Assembly (NCBI GenBank): GCA_029782365.1
Contig: JAKOUW010000163.1
Span: forward strand, 62,001-126,000
Reading direction: 5' to 3'
From: Chloroflexota bacterium
GTDB taxonomy: Bacteria > Chloroflexota > Anaerolineae > Anaerolineales > UBA4823
Length of the DNA stretch: 64,000 nt
The notes below the pieces were generated by a model. It was not told where the DNA came from. It did not search any database and saw only the letters and a program-made list of their open reading frames with translations. Made by a program: the position numbers and the translations under genes. Shown piece after piece: positions 8,267 to 18,364 of the stretch; the first letter of the stretch is position 1; the number at the start of each line of letters is the position of its first letter.

Positions 8267-9023
8267 AGGGTATATCCAGAATCCTCAACTCGAAGGCAAG
8301 TCTTTCGAATGGGCGGGCGGCCAGACTGGTGTGCTGTTGGTGCATGGTTTCACTGCCACCACCAGCGAGGTGCGGCCTCTGGCGAAAGCGCTGCACCAAC
8401 AGGGCTTTACTGTCAGTGCGCCGCTGCTGCCTGGACACGGCAGCCAGCCGGCGGAGATGAACCGCATGCGCTGGCAGGACTGGGCTTCGGCCGTGGAGGC
8501 AGCTTATGTGAACCTCACACGGCGCTGCGACCAGGTTGTGATCGCCGGGGAGTCGATGGGCGGATTACTGTCGCTCTATCTAGCCTCTCAGCACCCTGAA
8601 ATCGCAGCCGTGCTGACCTATGCGCCAGCCGTTGTCACAGGAGGCGCTTCGCAAGTGATCATTGCCAACCTGGTGGCCCCTTTTGTGCCCATCATGCGCA
8701 AACCCCAAGGTCCGCCAACCCCGGCAGATGAGCTGTGGCAGGGCTACACCGTTTACCCGGTGCGCGCCTTGACTCAACTCTACCGGCTGCAGTCGGCGGT
8801 GCGCCGCAGCCTACCCCTTATCCGGCGCCCTTTGCTGGTGGTTGCCGGGCGATTGGATACATCTGTTCTGCCTGTGACGGTGGATATCCTTTCGAAAGAG
8901 GTGCGCTCTACAGTCAAGCAGATCCATTGGATGGAACACAGCGGTCATTGTGTGCTGCTGGATGTCGAGTTCGATCAAATCGTGGCCATCACAACACAAT
9001 TCCTGCACCAGGTGCTGAACTGA
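8256..9023 (+). CDS. Alpha/beta hydrolase, carboxylesterase/monoacylglycerol lipase-like
   Basis: A 255-residue serine hydrolase. It has the oxyanion segment LVHGFTATT, the nucleophile elbow GESMGG, the acid residue in the VVAGRLDTSV region and the catalytic His in MEHSGHCVLLD. Length and motifs fit the Est30/monoacylglycerol lipase group, cytoplasmic enzymes that cleave short to medium acyl esters. The ATG at 8256 has AAGGAG 5 nt upstream. The gene starts inside the 3' end of the TPR gene and its TGA overlaps the next ATG, so the three genes form an operon. Confidence 0.9.
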   Translation: MQVEGYIQNPQLEGKSFEWAGGQTGVLLVHGFTATTSEVRPLAKALHQQGFTVSAPLLPGHGSQPAEMNRMRWQDWASAVEAAYVNLTRRCDQVVIAGESMGGLLSLYLASQHPEIAAVLTYAPAVVTGGASQVIIANLVAPFVPIMRKPQGPPTPADELWQGYTVYPVRALTQLYRLQSAVRRSLPLIRRPLLVVAGRLDTSVLPVTVDILSKEVRSTVKQIHWMEHSGHCVLLDVEFDQIVAITTQFLHQVLN

Positions 9024-10471
9024 TGGACCGGCCTGTCCGTTGGTATGACTATATTACGCTGAATATTTATTTCCTGGGACTGACCTTTTTCTCGCAGGCC
9101 AATGGCCTGATCACCCCTCTCTTAGTCGCCCAATTCGTCGGCGAATCGCAAAAAGCAACTTACTTTGGTACGCTGCGCTTGTGGACTCTGATGACGGCAG
9201 TGTTGATGCAGTCGCTGTGGGGGTTTATCTCAGATCGCAGCACATTCCCCTGGGGCCGGCGCCGGCCTTTTATTGCGCTTGGGTCCGTGGCGATGATCGT
9301 GTTTATCCTTTTGATCGGTTTCTTATTTGCCTTCGAGGGCTTGATTGGTTACATTCTTTTATTTACCCTGGCCATTTTTCTCAGCGCCAGTGCGAACGCG
9401 CCGCAGGCAGCAGCCCAGGCTCTGATCCCTGATCTGGTGCCTGAGAACAAACGCGGCGCTTTTTCTGGCGTCAAGGCGGTGCTGGAAATCCCGCTGCCTG
9501 TGATTTTGATTTCCTTTACCGTTGGCCGCTTGCTTTCACACAGAAACACCTGGGGGGCGCTGGGGGTGGTTGTGGCTCTGCTCGCCATCGTCACCATCAT
9601 CACGATGTGGGCGCCTGAAAAGCAACTGGCGCAGAGGCCAGGCCCATTGGATTGGCGGCCTTTTCTGAACCTGGTCAGTATGACGGCGGTTTTTACCATC
9701 TTAATCCTGGGTCTTGGCTGGTTAGTTGCGTTCGTTGGCAGGGTGCTGGGCAGCCTTCTGCCGCTTAACTCGCTTCTTCTGGTGATGGGAGCGCTTGGCT
9801 TGCTGGCCATGGCAACAGCAGTATTAGGAGGGGTCTGGTCAGGCGTGCGCATCGGCTTGGGGGAGCAAGCTGTCCACAATCCTTCCTTCACCTGGTGGGT
9901 GATCAACAGGCTGGCGTTTCTGATCGGTCTGATCAACCTGTCCACGTTCGCCGTATTTTATTTCCAATCACGCCTGGGCTTCAGCCAGATGCAGGCGGCT
10001 GGCCCGGCGTCTCGCTTGATTTATGTTGTAGGCGTGATGATTTTCCTGACCGCCCTGGCAGGCGGCTGGTTAACCGATCGTTTTGGCACCCGGCGCATCC
10101 TGACTGCCAGCGGCCTGCTGGCTACTGGCGGGGCGGTCCTGATCTTACTCACAACGAACCTGACAGTCATCTCGGCAGGCGGGGCGGTGATTGGATTGGC
10201 TGCCGGTATGTTTTATGCGGCCAATTGGGCGTTGGGCACCGAGCTGGTGCCCAGGGATCAGGCTGCCCGTTACCTGGGCATCTCTAACCTGGCTGGCGCA
10301 GGCGCTGGTGCTATCGGCGCTTATATCGGCGGGCCAATTGCCGACTTGTTCACCCGGCTGGCGCCGACCAACCCTGGCCTGGGCTATGTACTTCTATTTG
10401 CAATCTACGGGTTGTTGTTCCTGTTGTCTGTGATGGCGTTGAGCCAGATCAAGATTCCCGCAGTACATTAG
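9023..10471 (+). CDS. MFS transporter, GPH/sugar-cation symporter-like
   Basis: A 482-residue membrane protein with about 12 hydrophobic helices. The loop SDRSTFPWGRRRPFIALG after helix 2 is the hallmark of the glycoside/sucrose symporter branch of the major facilitator superfamily, and the matching loop TDRFGTRR follows helix 8. It probably brings a sugar or glycoside into the cell with H+ or Na+. The ATG overlaps the hydrolase stop codon (TGATG), showing translational coupling; upstream in-frame sequence belongs to the hydrolase gene. The substrate is not predictable. Confidence 0.88.
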   Translation: MDRPVRWYDYITLNIYFLGLTFFSQANGLITPLLVAQFVGESQKATYFGTLRLWTLMTAVLMQSLWGFISDRSTFPWGRRRPFIALGSVAMIVFILLIGFLFAFEGLIGYILLFTLAIFLSASANAPQAAAQALIPDLVPENKRGAFSGVKAVLEIPLPVILISFTVGRLLSHRNTWGALGVVVALLAIVTIITMWAPEKQLAQRPGPLDWRPFLNLVSMTAVFTILILGLGWLVAFVGRVLGSLLPLNSLLLVMGALGLLAMATAVLGGVWSGVRIGLGEQAVHNPSFTWWVINRLAFLIGLINLSTFAVFYFQSRLGFSQMQAAGPASRLIYVVGVMIFLTALAGGWLTDRFGTRRILTASGLLATGGAVLILLTTNLTVISAGGAVIGLAAGMFYAANWALGTELVPRDQAARYLGISNLAGAGAGAIGAYIGGPIADLFTRLAPTNPGLGYVLLFAIYGLLFLLSVMALSQIKIPAVH

Positions 10472-10633
10472 CGCCGCACAGGTTTTATCGGCTAATCGGT
10501 CAAAAAAGGTACAACCATGCTGTGTTTCATGTTAAAATCATGCTTCACAGTGTCCCTTTGCTCTTTTAGAAACATGCTGCGCAAGCTTGAGGGTTAGAGA
10601 GCAATAAAATTTTGAGAAGGAATTCCGATTTTT

Positions 10634-13600
10634 ATGTCTGAAACGCTTGATTTTCAATCCATGATCATGGCTTTGCACCATTTCTGGGGTGACCAGGGCT
10701 GCTTGCTCTGGCAGCCGTATTATTCCCAGGTTGGAGCGGGCACGATGAATCCGGCGACTGCATTGCGAGTATTAGGTCCAGAACCCTGGAATGTGGCGTA
10801 TGTCGAGCCTTCGGTTCGCCCGGATGACGGTCGTTACGGCGAAAACCCCAACCGCCTGCAAATGCACAATCAATACCAGGTGATCTTAAAACCCGATCCC
10901 GGCAATCCTCAGGAGATTTACCTGCGCTCCTTACAGGCCCTGGGTATCGACCCGCGCCAGCACGATATTCGTTTTGTCGAGGATAACTGGGAATCGCCAG
11001 CCCTGGGCGCCTGGGGGTTGGGTTGGGAAGTCTGGCTGGATGGGCAGGAAATCACCCAATTCACCTACTTCCAGCAGGCCGGCGGTCGGCCAACCGATCC
11101 CGTTTCGGTCGAAATCACGTACGGCCTGGATCGCATCGCCATTGCTCTGCAGCGGGCGCGCGGATTCCGCAACATCCGCTGGAACAGCGTTTTGACGAGC
11201 GGGGATGTCAACTTGCAGGGAGAATTCGAGCACAGTAAATATTATTTTGAGATTGCCGATGTGAGCCGCTTGCAGCAGATGTATGATTTGTTTGAGAAAG
11301 AGGCAGAAATTTGCATCTCTCATAACCTGGTGCTGCCGGCGCACGACTACCTGTTGAAATGTTCGCATACATTCAATGTGCTGGATTCGCGCGGCGCCAT
11401 CGGCGTTACCGAACGCCAGGCTTACTTTGGGCGCATGCGCGACCTGGCCCGGCGCATATCCGATGCCTACCTGGAGCAGCGCCAGCGCCTGGAATATCCA
11501 TGGATGGATCACCAGGCAATCAAGGGCAGGGTCATCTTAAACGGGACACTGCCAAAGCCGCCTGCGCCAGCAGCTCCAGCCTCTTTCTTGTTGGAGATCG
11601 GCAGCGAAGAATTACCCGCCGCCGACCTGGACAGCTTGCTGGAGCAGCTGCGCGAGCGGGTGCCGGCCTTGTTGGAAGAACTGCGCCTGGTGCACAGTGA
11701 TATCCACGTCAACGGCACACCGCGCCGCCTGGTGGTTTTTGTCAGCGACCTGGCTGTGCGCCAGCCTGACCGCCAGCAGGTTTTTAAAGGCCCACCGGCT
11801 GACCGGGCTTTTGACACCCTCGGACAGCCGACCAAAGCCGCCGAAGGATTTGCGCGCAGCCGGGGCTTGCCCGTCAGCGATTTACAGGTTCAGGAAATCG
11901 ATGGCGGGCGCTACCTGGCAGCCGTAGTGCAGCAAAAAGGCCGCCTGGTGACTGAGGTGCTTGCCGAAGCCCTGCCGGGGCTGATCGCTGCTCTGAAAGT
12001 GGACAAGGCCATGCGTTGGAACCGCACCAACGTAGCGTTTTCGCGCCCCATCCGCTGGCTGTTAGCACTGTACGGCGCCGACATCATACCCTTCGAGTAC
12101 GCCGGGTTGGTTTCCGGGCGGACGACGCGCGGTGTGCGCTTCAGCGACCCCGAAGAATTCGCCGTGAAAAACCCGGCAGATTACTTCCAGCGCCTGGAAG
12201 CCCAGGGTATTATCCTGGATGTGCCTATGCGGCAGCAGGCGATCCTGGAACAGGTAAAAGCCCTGGCGTCTCAGGTCGGCGGGCAGATCGGCGATGAGCC
12301 TGCCCTGCTGGCTGAGGTGACCAACCTGGTAGAAGCGCCGCTGGCGCTGCGCGGCTCTTTCGAAGAATCTCATCTCAAGCTGCCGCGCGAGGTTTTGGTT
12401 TCGGTGATGAAGAAACACCAGCGTTATTTCCCGGTCAGCCGCGCAGGCGAGCTTTTACCGTATTTCATCACCGTTTCAAACCGCGACAAAAATGCCCCGG
12501 CTGATCTTGAATTGGTGGTGGAAGGCAACGAACATGTTATCCGGGCGCGCTTCGCCGATGCTGATTTCTTTGTCAAAGAAGATATGAAAGCCAATATCGA
12601 AAGCTTTGTCGCGCGCCTGTCCACCCTGACCTTCCAGTTCAAGCTGGGCTCAATGCTCGATAAGACCCGCCGCCTGACCTCCATGGTCAGGCCGTTGGCG
12701 CAGCGCCTGGGGCTGAACCAGGAACAGGAAGCGGTCGCAGAGCGCGCTGCCCATTTGTGTAAGGCTGACCTGGCAACTCAGATGGTCGTGGAGATGACCT
12801 CCTTGCAGGGCGTGATGGGGCGGTATTATGCGCTGCGCTCCGGTGAAAGCGCCGAGGTGGCCCAGGCAATTTTCGAGCATTACCTGCCGCGCTCAGCGGG
12901 CGACCAATCTCCCACCAGTCTGCCAGCTATTTTGTTGAGCATTGCCGACCGGTTAGATTCGCTGACCGGCCTGTTTGCGGCCGGCCTGGCGCCGTCTGGC
13001 ACGAAAGATCCGTTTGCTCAACGCCGCACCGCCCTCGGCCTGGTGCAGTTGTTGTCTGCACAGGACCTGGATTTCGACCTGCGCAGCGCTGTGCGTGACA
13101 TCGTAGCGCCCCAACTTCCCCTGGCAGCTCCTCAGGAGATGCAGGAGGCTGTTCTGCAATTTATCGTTGACCGGCAGCGCAGTATGTTTCTTGAACAGGG
13201 TTATCGTTACGATGTGGTTGACGCCGTGCTGGCGGTGCAGAATGCCAACCCGGCCAGCGCTTTGCGCGCCGTGCGCGAACTGGCAGCCTGGGTAGCTCAT
13301 CCAAAATGGAACGCCCTCTTGCCGGCGTACGCTCGCTGTGTACGTATCACGCGTGAACTGAAGCAGCGCTTCCAGGTAAATCCCGAGGCGTTTGTGGAAC
13401 CCGCCGAACGCCAGCTTTTCCAGGCGCTGCTAAGAGCGGAAAACAATGAGCGCCGGCCTGCTTCGGTGGACGGCTTTTTGGGCATCTTCACGCCAATGAT
13501 CCCGACCATCAACCAATTCTTTGATTCTGTCCTCGTGATGTCTGAGAACCAGGATATCCGCCAAAACCGCCTAGGAATGCTGCAGCGCATCGCCGCGCTG

Positions 13601-13642
13601 CCGGCTACTGCGGCGGATTTATCGAAGCTGGAAGGATTTTAA
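10634..13642 (+). CDS. glyQS: Glycyl-tRNA synthetase, fused alpha and beta subunits
   Basis: A 1002-residue fusion of the two chains of the bacterial alpha2beta2 glycyl-tRNA synthetase. The first 300 or so residues are GlyQ, the class II catalytic core ([38 protein letters not shown]). From about residue 315 GlyS begins with [16 protein letters not shown], continues through the HD-like core and ends in an anticodon-binding domain ([16 protein letters not shown]). The junction is a Pro/Ala-rich linker ([11 protein letters not shown]). Length equals GlyQ plus GlyS. An AAGGA site lies about 12 nt before the ATG. No T-box is seen in the 162-nt upstream gap. Such fusions are known in chlamydiae and plant organelles. 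Confidence 0.97.
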   Translation: MSETLDFQSMIMALHHFWGDQGCLLWQPYYSQVGAGTMNPATALRVLGPEPWNVAYVEPSVRPDDGRYGENPNRLQMHNQYQVILKPDPGNPQEIYLRSLQALGIDPRQHDIRFVEDNWESPALGAWGLGWEVWLDGQEITQFTYFQQAGGRPTDPVSVEITYGLDRIAIALQRARGFRNIRWNSVLTSGDVNLQGEFEHSKYYFEIADVSRLQQMYDLFEKEAEICISHNLVLPAHDYLLKCSHTFNVLDSRGAIGVTERQAYFGRMRDLARRISDAYLEQRQRLEYPWMDHQAIKGRVILNGTLPKPPAPAAPASFLLEIGSEELPAADLDSLLEQLRERVPALLEELRLVHSDIHVNGTPRRLVVFVSDLAVRQPDRQQVFKGPPADRAFDTLGQPTKAAEGFARSRGLPVSDLQVQEIDGGRYLAAVVQQKGRLVTEVLAEALPGLIAALKVDKAMRWNRTNVAFSRPIRWLLALYGADIIPFEYAGLVSGRTTRGVRFSDPEEFAVKNPADYFQRLEAQGIILDVPMRQQAILEQVKALASQVGGQIGDEPALLAEVTNLVEAPLALRGSFEESHLKLPREVLVSVMKKHQRYFPVSRAGELLPYFITVSNRDKNAPADLELVVEGNEHVIRARFADADFFVKEDMKANIESFVARLSTLTFQFKLGSMLDKTRRLTSMVRPLAQRLGLNQEQEAVAERAAHLCKADLATQMVVEMTSLQGVMGRYYALRSGESAEVAQAIFEHYLPRSAGDQSPTSLPAILLSIADRLDSLTGLFAAGLAPSGTKDPFAQRRTALGLVQLLSAQDLDFDLRSAVRDIVAPQLPLAAPQEMQEAVLQFIVDRQRSMFLEQGYRYDVVDAVLAVQNANPASALRAVRELAAWVAHPKWNALLPAYARCVRITRELKQRFQVNPEAFVEPAERQLFQALLRAENNERRPASVDGFLGIFTPMIPTINQFFDSVLVMSENQDIRQNRLGMLQRIAALPATAADLSKLEGF

Positions 13643-14304
13643 GCCGCACGCAGGATGCGGCGCGCCAGGGAAGAACCTAACAATGCCAGCCCGTCGATCG
13701 GCAGGTAGTGAGTGCTGGCAGCATCGAATAAAATACCCGCCTTGGTTGGGAAATCTTCATCGCCTGGCCACAGCACTGCGGCCAGGCGAATTCTTGGCAG
13801 GGCGTCAAAAGCAAAGGCATACTGGCTGATACCGCTCAGCGGCCAACCACCAGTTTTCTGGCAGGCAGAGCTAAAACCGGCTGGGCCGGGGTTGGCCTCT
13901 CCTGCTGACTCTCCAGCGAAATGCCTGGCCAGTAGATCGCCGCTGTACCCCTGGAAAGCCTGGTGGTAAAAGGCGCCGCCCGGCAGCTCACGGTAACTGA
14001 CCCAACGGTCAGCCATGGGCTCGCCGTCTGCTGTGGACAAATAATAGAGCAGCATGGCCTGATCATGCAGAGGCAGATCAGCGGTTGGTTGCCAACCAGG
14101 CCATGCCATGCTCACACGCTTGCCCCAATAGGTTAGCTGAAGCCAGCCTGCGTTGAAATCCCCGCCACAGCGCCGCGCTATTTCGAGGGGATTTTGCTCG
14201 AAGATGGAGGCGCGCAATTTTTTAACCTGCTCAAGCATATTCTCTTCCCAGGCCAGGTGGGCGCCTTGAACGGTGCGGCGTAAAAAAGGTTTTTTATCGA
14301 CCAT
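13639..14304 (-). CDS. DUF3786 domain protein
   Basis: A 221-residue soluble protein of the DUF3786 family, common in anaerobes and without an established function. Recognisable segments are [38 protein letters not shown] and [20 protein letters not shown]. No catalytic motif stands out. The ATG at 14304 lies 6 nt after the stop of the upstream MFS gene, so the two are probably co-transcribed, although the ribosome site is weak. The stop overlaps the glyQS stop by 4 nt on the other strand. Confidence 0.83.
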   Translation of the reverse strand: MVDKKPFLRRTVQGAHLAWEENMLEQVKKLRASIFEQNPLEIARRCGGDFNAGWLQLTYWGKRVSMAWPGWQPTADLPLHDQAMLLYYLSTADGEPMADRWVSYRELPGGAFYHQAFQGYSGDLLARHFAGESAGEANPGPAGFSSACQKTGGWPLSGISQYAFAFDALPRIRLAAVLWPGDEDFPTKAGILFDAASTHYLPIDGLALLGSSLARRILRAA

Positions 14305-14310
14305 AACAGG

Positions 14311-15549
14311 TCAGTCGGCGGAGGCTCCAGCCGCCTGCGGTCCATCATAATGACGCAAAACCGGCCACCTGCTCATAATGAAAGCCGCACCGAGAATGCA
14401 GCCAATACCACCGCTGATGATAGCAAACGGCGCGCCGAAGAATTGGGCGGCCAAGCCGGCCTCTACCTCTCCCAACTGTGGGCCACCCATGAAGAACATC
14501 TGGTTGATGCTCGTCATTCGGCCGCGCATATCGTCGGGGGTGCTGAGCTGGCGGATGGTGTTGCGGATCACCGTGCTGACCGAATCGGCGGCGCCGATGA
14601 TGATCAAAGCGGCCATGGCGAGGCTGAAATCGGCTGACATGCCAAACGCCACTGTCGCCAGCCCAAAGACGATCACCGCACCGAGGAAAATCGGTCCCTG
14701 CCGGCGAATGTTCCGCGCCTGCGACAGCACCACCGCCGCGCCAACTGCGCCGATCGATTGGGCGGCGCTGAGCCAGCCGTATGCTTCAACCCCTACTTTG
14801 AGCACATCGCGGGCGATGATTGGCATCAGCGTATTGGCGGAAGCAAAAAACGTGGCGACGAAATCAATGAACATGGTTGCTTTGATCATTTGATTGTTCC
14901 AGATGAACTGAATGCCATCCTTAATGGCCTGCCAGTTATTTGAGCGGCGCTCGATCGCCGCGTGCTGCACCGGTCCCATGGCTGCCAGCGCCAATAAAAT
15001 CGCCAGGAATGAAATGGCATTGAGCAGGTAGGTGTAACCCTGCCCATAGCGGGCAATGACCACGCCGGCAAGCATGGGGCCGAGAATGGTGCCCACATTG
15101 AAAGCGATTGAATTTAAACTGAAGGCGCTGGGCAAATCTCGAGCTGGCACCAGGCTGGGAATAAGCGCCTGGCGAGCCGGACCGCCAAAGGCATTCACCA
15201 TGGCCTGGACAGCGGTGAGGGCATAAATATGCCATAAGGTAATCTGGTTCTGGAAAGTCAGGTACATCAATGCTAGCGCCACGGCAGTTTCACCCAGGGT
15301 GGTAACCGCGACCAACATGCGCCGGTTGAGGCTGTCAGCGATGGCGCCGCCAAATAAGGAGAAAACCAGGATCGGTACAATGCGCGCCAGGCCGATGGCG
15401 CCGAGGGCAAATGGCTCGGCGGTCAGCTCGCGCACATGCCAATGCAGAGCGGCTACCTGCATCTGGCTGCCCGACACAGAAATCATCAGGCCAAACCATA
15501 AATAAGCAAAGCGTTTATGGTAAAGAGCAGGCGGGATGCGCAGCTTCAT
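14311..15549 (-). CDS. MFS exporter (MFS_3 / EntS-like)
   Basis: A 412-residue inner-membrane transporter with about 12 helices, in the same exporter branch as the protein at 5246-6502. Signature segments are LWFGLMISVSGSQMQ in helix 1, LFGGAIADSLNRR in loop 2-3 and a matching MRGRMTSINQMFFMGG in loop 10-11. It probably expels a small molecule such as a siderophore or drug by proton antiport; the substrate is unknown. A possible -10 box (TAAAAT, 15564-15559) lies 9 nt before the ATG and there is no good ribosome site, as in other leaderless starts in this window. The DUF3786 gene follows 6 nt later. Confidence 0.9.
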   Translation of the reverse strand: MKLRIPPALYHKRFAYLWFGLMISVSGSQMQVAALHWHVRELTAEPFALGAIGLARIVPILVFSLFGGAIADSLNRRMLVAVTTLGETAVALALMYLTFQNQITLWHIYALTAVQAMVNAFGGPARQALIPSLVPARDLPSAFSLNSIAFNVGTILGPMLAGVVIARYGQGYTYLLNAISFLAILLALAAMGPVQHAAIERRSNNWQAIKDGIQFIWNNQMIKATMFIDFVATFFASANTLMPIIARDVLKVGVEAYGWLSAAQSIGAVGAAVVLSQARNIRRQGPIFLGAVIVFGLATVAFGMSADFSLAMAALIIIGAADSVSTVIRNTIRQLSTPDDMRGRMTSINQMFFMGGPQLGEVEAGLAAQFFGAPFAIISGGIGCILGAAFIMSRWPVLRHYDGPQAAGASAD

Positions 15550-15670
15550 AGGTTTTCTATTTTACCACTCTCGATAATCTATCGATTCGGCTCACCCGCG
15601 CGCGCCCCTCAGGTTATTGCCCACGGCTATGCAGCGCATCCAAATCATTCATAAAAAATTCACTATTCAT

Positions 15671-15701
15671 TTGACAATTCTTCAATCTATTTCGATAAGA
15701 T
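15671..15701 (+). promoter_or_regulatory. Promoter of the NapH-like gene cluster
   Basis: A consensus -35 TTGACA (15671-15676) is followed by GATAAG at 15694-15699 (17-nt spacer) or TAAGAT at 15696-15701 (19-nt spacer). Only the -35 box is strong. Confidence 0.5.
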
Positions 15702-15731
15702 GAAGAAAATTTCAAATTAGGAGTTAAGCGT

Positions 15732-16643
15732 ATGGCAGTAGAAATAAATTCTCGCATGAGAACGGCTATTAAACCACGATTAAATGGTTTCAGAGCTTGG
15801 TTGTCTCACCGTACCTTTCGACGGATTGTTCAGTTGAGCTTTGCCTTCTTTATATTATTCCTGGTCGTACAGCACATTGTGATAGGCGAATCTGGCACGA
15901 CGATTACAGCTTCTGCAGAAGCTTTCTGTCCCTTTGGAGGTCTGGAAACATTTTTTAAGTATGTCACCAGCGGTGGAAGTTTCGTATCACACACCCATCT
16001 CTCCAATCTTGTTTTAGCGGCAGCGGTTCTGATTACTGCATTGCTGGCGCGTTCGGCGTTTTGTGGCTGGATATGCCCGCTTGGTTTTATCCAGGATGTG
16101 ATCGGTTCCACAAGCGCATTCTTACAAAAACGTTTTGTCGGGTTGCGCAAAATCCTCCGTATTATCAAAACCAAAGCAGCGCCTCTTGCATTTTTGGATC
16201 GTTATCTGCGGCTGCTCAAATATGCTGTGCTTATTTGGGCGGTCAGCGGTGCGGCAGTTTATGGTGTGATGGTTTTCCGTGATTACGATCCCTGGTCCGC
16301 TCTGTTAAATATCGCCGAGTTCAGCTTCACCCCTGGAATCGTCGTTTTGGTTGTTTTGCTCATTGCGTCATTTTTTGTAGAGCGTCCCTGGTGTCGTTAC
16401 GCTTGTCCACTTGGCGCCATCAGTGGATTACTGGGAAAATTCAGTCCAATATACCTTAAGCGAGAGAGTTCAGCTTGCAAAGTGTGTAAAGTCTGCACGA
16501 CGGCCTGCCCAATGGGCTTGAATGTCCATACAGCTTCAACGATCAAAAGCGCTGATTGTATTACATGCCTTGAATGTGTCGGAGCTTGCCCACGTGAAGG
16601 AGCGCTCGAAGTTAAGCTTGGTCTGCCAATTATCGGTCAATAA
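15732..16643 (+). CDS. Membrane-bound polyferredoxin, NapH/YccM-like
   Basis: A 303-residue membrane protein that passes electrons between quinol and a partner. It has about five transmembrane helices. Two conserved CxxxCP motifs (CGWICPLG, about 114-121, and CRYACPLGA, about 223-231) are typical of NapH and NosR. The C-terminus binds two [4Fe-4S] clusters (CKVCKVCTTACPMG and CITCLECVGACP). An unusual extra Cys sits in FCPFGG at the outer end of helix 1. A TAGGAG ribosome site lies upstream of the ATG. It is followed by a membrane protein and a secreted protein of unknown function, so its redox partner is not the usual nitrate or nitrous oxide reductase. Confidence 0.9.
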   Translation: MAVEINSRMRTAIKPRLNGFRAWLSHRTFRRIVQLSFAFFILFLVVQHIVIGESGTTITASAEAFCPFGGLETFFKYVTSGGSFVSHTHLSNLVLAAAVLITALLARSAFCGWICPLGFIQDVIGSTSAFLQKRFVGLRKILRIIKTKAAPLAFLDRYLRLLKYAVLIWAVSGAAVYGVMVFRDYDPWSALLNIAEFSFTPGIVVLVVLLIASFFVERPWCRYACPLGAISGLLGKFSPIYLKRESSACKVCKVCTTACPMGLNVHTASTIKSADCITCLECVGACPREGALEVKLGLPIIGQ

Positions 16644-16666
16644 ATTCAGCATTTGAGGAAAATTTT

Positions 16667-17326
16667 ATGCGTATTCATCCGATTTTATACGGCATCTTTG
16701 TTTTGAGCCTGTTCTTGGGTATAGTCCTGTCTTTTCAAGCCGTTGGCATTTGGTCCATTTCTGGAAAAATCACCGCCGATGGCCAGGCTGTCCTACCATC
16801 CGCTTCAGATGTCGAGAGCATCAAGGGATGGATGACTCTCGACCAGATCGCCACTGCCTTCGATGTTCCTTTGGATGAGATTCTCTCAACCTTTCAGCTT
16901 CCGGCAGATACACCCGGTTCAGCAGCTTTGAAAGATCTCGAAACGGAAAAATTTTCTGTGACGAACTTGCGCACATGGCTTCAAGAGCGCAGCCTCGCCC
17001 CAACTCAAGGAATAACCCCAATGATTGGATTTGATATTCAGGCGGCAGCGTTAACACCGAGCCCGACTGTTGAGATAGATGTCGATGCTCAAATTCCGTT
17101 TACCAGCGCACCAACCGAGCACAGCGCGCCAGAGAGAACAATGACCGGTAAGACAACTTTCCAAAATGTACTAGATTGGGGCGTCAGCCAGCCAACGATC
17201 GAGCAGGTCTTGGGTTGCGCCATGCCGCTGCCCGGCATGTTGGTGAAGGATTTTGTCAATCAAAACGGCCTGGATTTTGCGACGGTCAAAGCCGCTTTGC
17301 AGGCTGAGATCGATAAAGCGAAGTGA
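16667..17326 (+). CDS. Membrane-anchored protein of unknown function
   Basis: A 219-residue protein with an N-terminal hydrophobic helix (about 5-28) and an extracytoplasmic remainder. Two helical segments look like small recognition domains: SIKGWMTLDQIATAFDVP near 50, and a C-terminal part with DWGVSQPTIEQVLGCAMP and DFVNQNGLDFATVKAAL. Both have the shape of helix-turn-helix-like or SHOCT-like modules that test for a repeated unit, but I cannot assign a family. There is one Cys. It starts 23 nt after the polyferredoxin gene with a GAGG site, and is probably its operon partner, perhaps tethering or delivering electrons to an extracellular substrate. Confidence 0.72.
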   Translation: MRIHPILYGIFVLSLFLGIVLSFQAVGIWSISGKITADGQAVLPSASDVESIKGWMTLDQIATAFDVPLDEILSTFQLPADTPGSAALKDLETEKFSVTNLRTWLQERSLAPTQGITPMIGFDIQAAALTPSPTVEIDVDAQIPFTSAPTEHSAPERTMTGKTTFQNVLDWGVSQPTIEQVLGCAMPLPGMLVKDFVNQNGLDFATVKAALQAEIDKAK

Positions 17327-17440
17327 ATTTCACAGAAGCTTCGCCCATTATTCACAAAATCTTCAAATCGTTCCTTTATCATAAAAACAACAAATGTGCT
17401 GTGCAGCAGCGCAAAATCAAAACCACAAGGAGTTTCAAAA

Positions 17441-17935
17441 ATGAAAAAGATAATCATCACCATCGTATTGACAGCCGTTGTGCTGACTGCTCTGGCAACT
17501 GCTAGCCTGGCATTCGCTCAGGGGCCTGCCCAGGCTGGGCAGGGAGCTGGCGTGGGTAACCGCGGTTCACGCGGCGGAATGCAGGGAGCTGGCATGACTG
17601 GCACCCAGGACGGAATTTTGCACGACGAAATGATCGCTGCTTATGCCGCCAGGTTTGGCCTTTCTGTTGAAACATTGAATAATCGGCTTGCAGCCGGTGA
17701 AACGATGTCCCAAATCGCGTTCTCTCAGGGTTTGACCCTGACAGAATTTCGCAGCCTGATGGTCGAAGTGCGCGCACAAGCAATTGCTAAGGCAGTCGAG
17801 AACGGCGATCTGACTCAAGCCCAGGCGAATTGGATGAATCAGCGGGGAACGCGAATGGGCGGCGGCCGCGGGATGCAGGGAGCTGGCCTGGCAGGTGGCA
17901 ATTGCCCCTATGCCACAACAACTTCCACTCCATAA
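17441..17935 (+). CDS. Secreted Gly-rich small protein
   Basis: A 164-residue exported protein. The signal peptide (MKKIIITIVLTAVVLTA, cleavage near ASLAFA) is followed by a Gly/Gln/Met-rich stretch, a helical core (DEMIAAYAARFGLSVETLNNRLAAGE, which looks like a helical repeat), and a second Gly/Met-rich stretch. It ends in NCPYATTTSTP. The Met- and Gly-rich flanks repeat GMQGAG almost identically. The ATG at 17441 has AAGGAG 8 nt upstream. Similar short helical exported proteins are often annotated DUF2680/YckD-like; that link is tentative. It ends at a clear terminator. Confidence 0.75.
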   Translation: MKKIIITIVLTAVVLTALATASLAFAQGPAQAGQGAGVGNRGSRGGMQGAGMTGTQDGILHDEMIAAYAARFGLSVETLNNRLAAGETMSQIAFSQGLTLTEFRSLMVEVRAQAIAKAVENGDLTQAQANWMNQRGTRMGGGRGMQGAGLAGGNCPYATTTSTP

Positions 17936-17954
17936 TTCGGGAATTTCGATCGAA

Positions 17955-17997
17955 AGCAAATCTGAGTGAATGAAAAATTCCCTCAGATTTGCTCTTT
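17955..17997 (+). terminator. Rho-independent terminator
   Basis: A perfect 12-bp stem (17955-17966 with 17982-17993) followed by CTTTAAT, 19 nt after the secreted protein gene. Confidence 0.8.
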
Positions 17998-18094
17998 AAT
18001 GTAACCTTTTACCTCGAACTGCATCCAAATAAAAGCGCTTGCCACTGCACAGGGCGGTCACCCATTTAACTTTCTGAAAAGAGGTTTGTTATTT

Positions 18095-18310
18095 ATGCCA
18101 TTGTACGAATACCATTGTAATAACTGCGGCGAAGAGTTTGAGAAGATGGTGCGTTTTTCCGAAGCGGATCGCGCTCCATTGTGTCCCACTTGCCAGAGTA
18201 CGGACACCAAAAAGAAAATCTCTGCTTTTGCTTCCGTCGGTAGCGCCCAATCTGGCGCGGCTGCGTCAGCGAACAGCAGTAGTTGCGGTTCCCGCGGCGG
18301 ATTTAGTTGA
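18095..18310 (+). CDS. FmdB-type zinc-ribbon protein
   Basis: A 71-residue putative regulatory protein of the FmdB/CxxC_CxxC_SSSS family. It begins MPLYEYHCNNCGEEFE, has a second CxxC pair (CPTCQS), and ends with a Ser/Ala/Gly tail that contains one Cys, as is usual. The four Cys should bind one zinc ion. The family's role is poorly known; some members influence amidase and formamidase genes. The ATG at 18095 has GAGG 10 nt upstream. It is followed by the OsmC gene. Confidence 0.9.
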   Translation: MPLYEYHCNNCGEEFEKMVRFSEADRAPLCPTCQSTDTKKKISAFASVGSAQSGAAASANSSSCGSRGGFS

Positions 18311-18364
18311 GCTGGTTAACTAACCCTGCCGTGCGCAGGCGTTGCATTGTCATTGAGGAGAATT

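Noticed and set aside
8735-9022. An extended start for the MFS gene at 9023
   Set aside because: The extra sequence is the out-of-frame reading of the esterase gene; the ATG overlaps its stop.
10472-10633. A T-box or riboswitch before glyQS
   Set aside because: The gap lacks a T-box consensus and a terminator pair.
10931-11512. A 193-codon minus-strand frame opposite glyQS
   Set aside because: It overlaps the conserved GlyQ core and has no family match.
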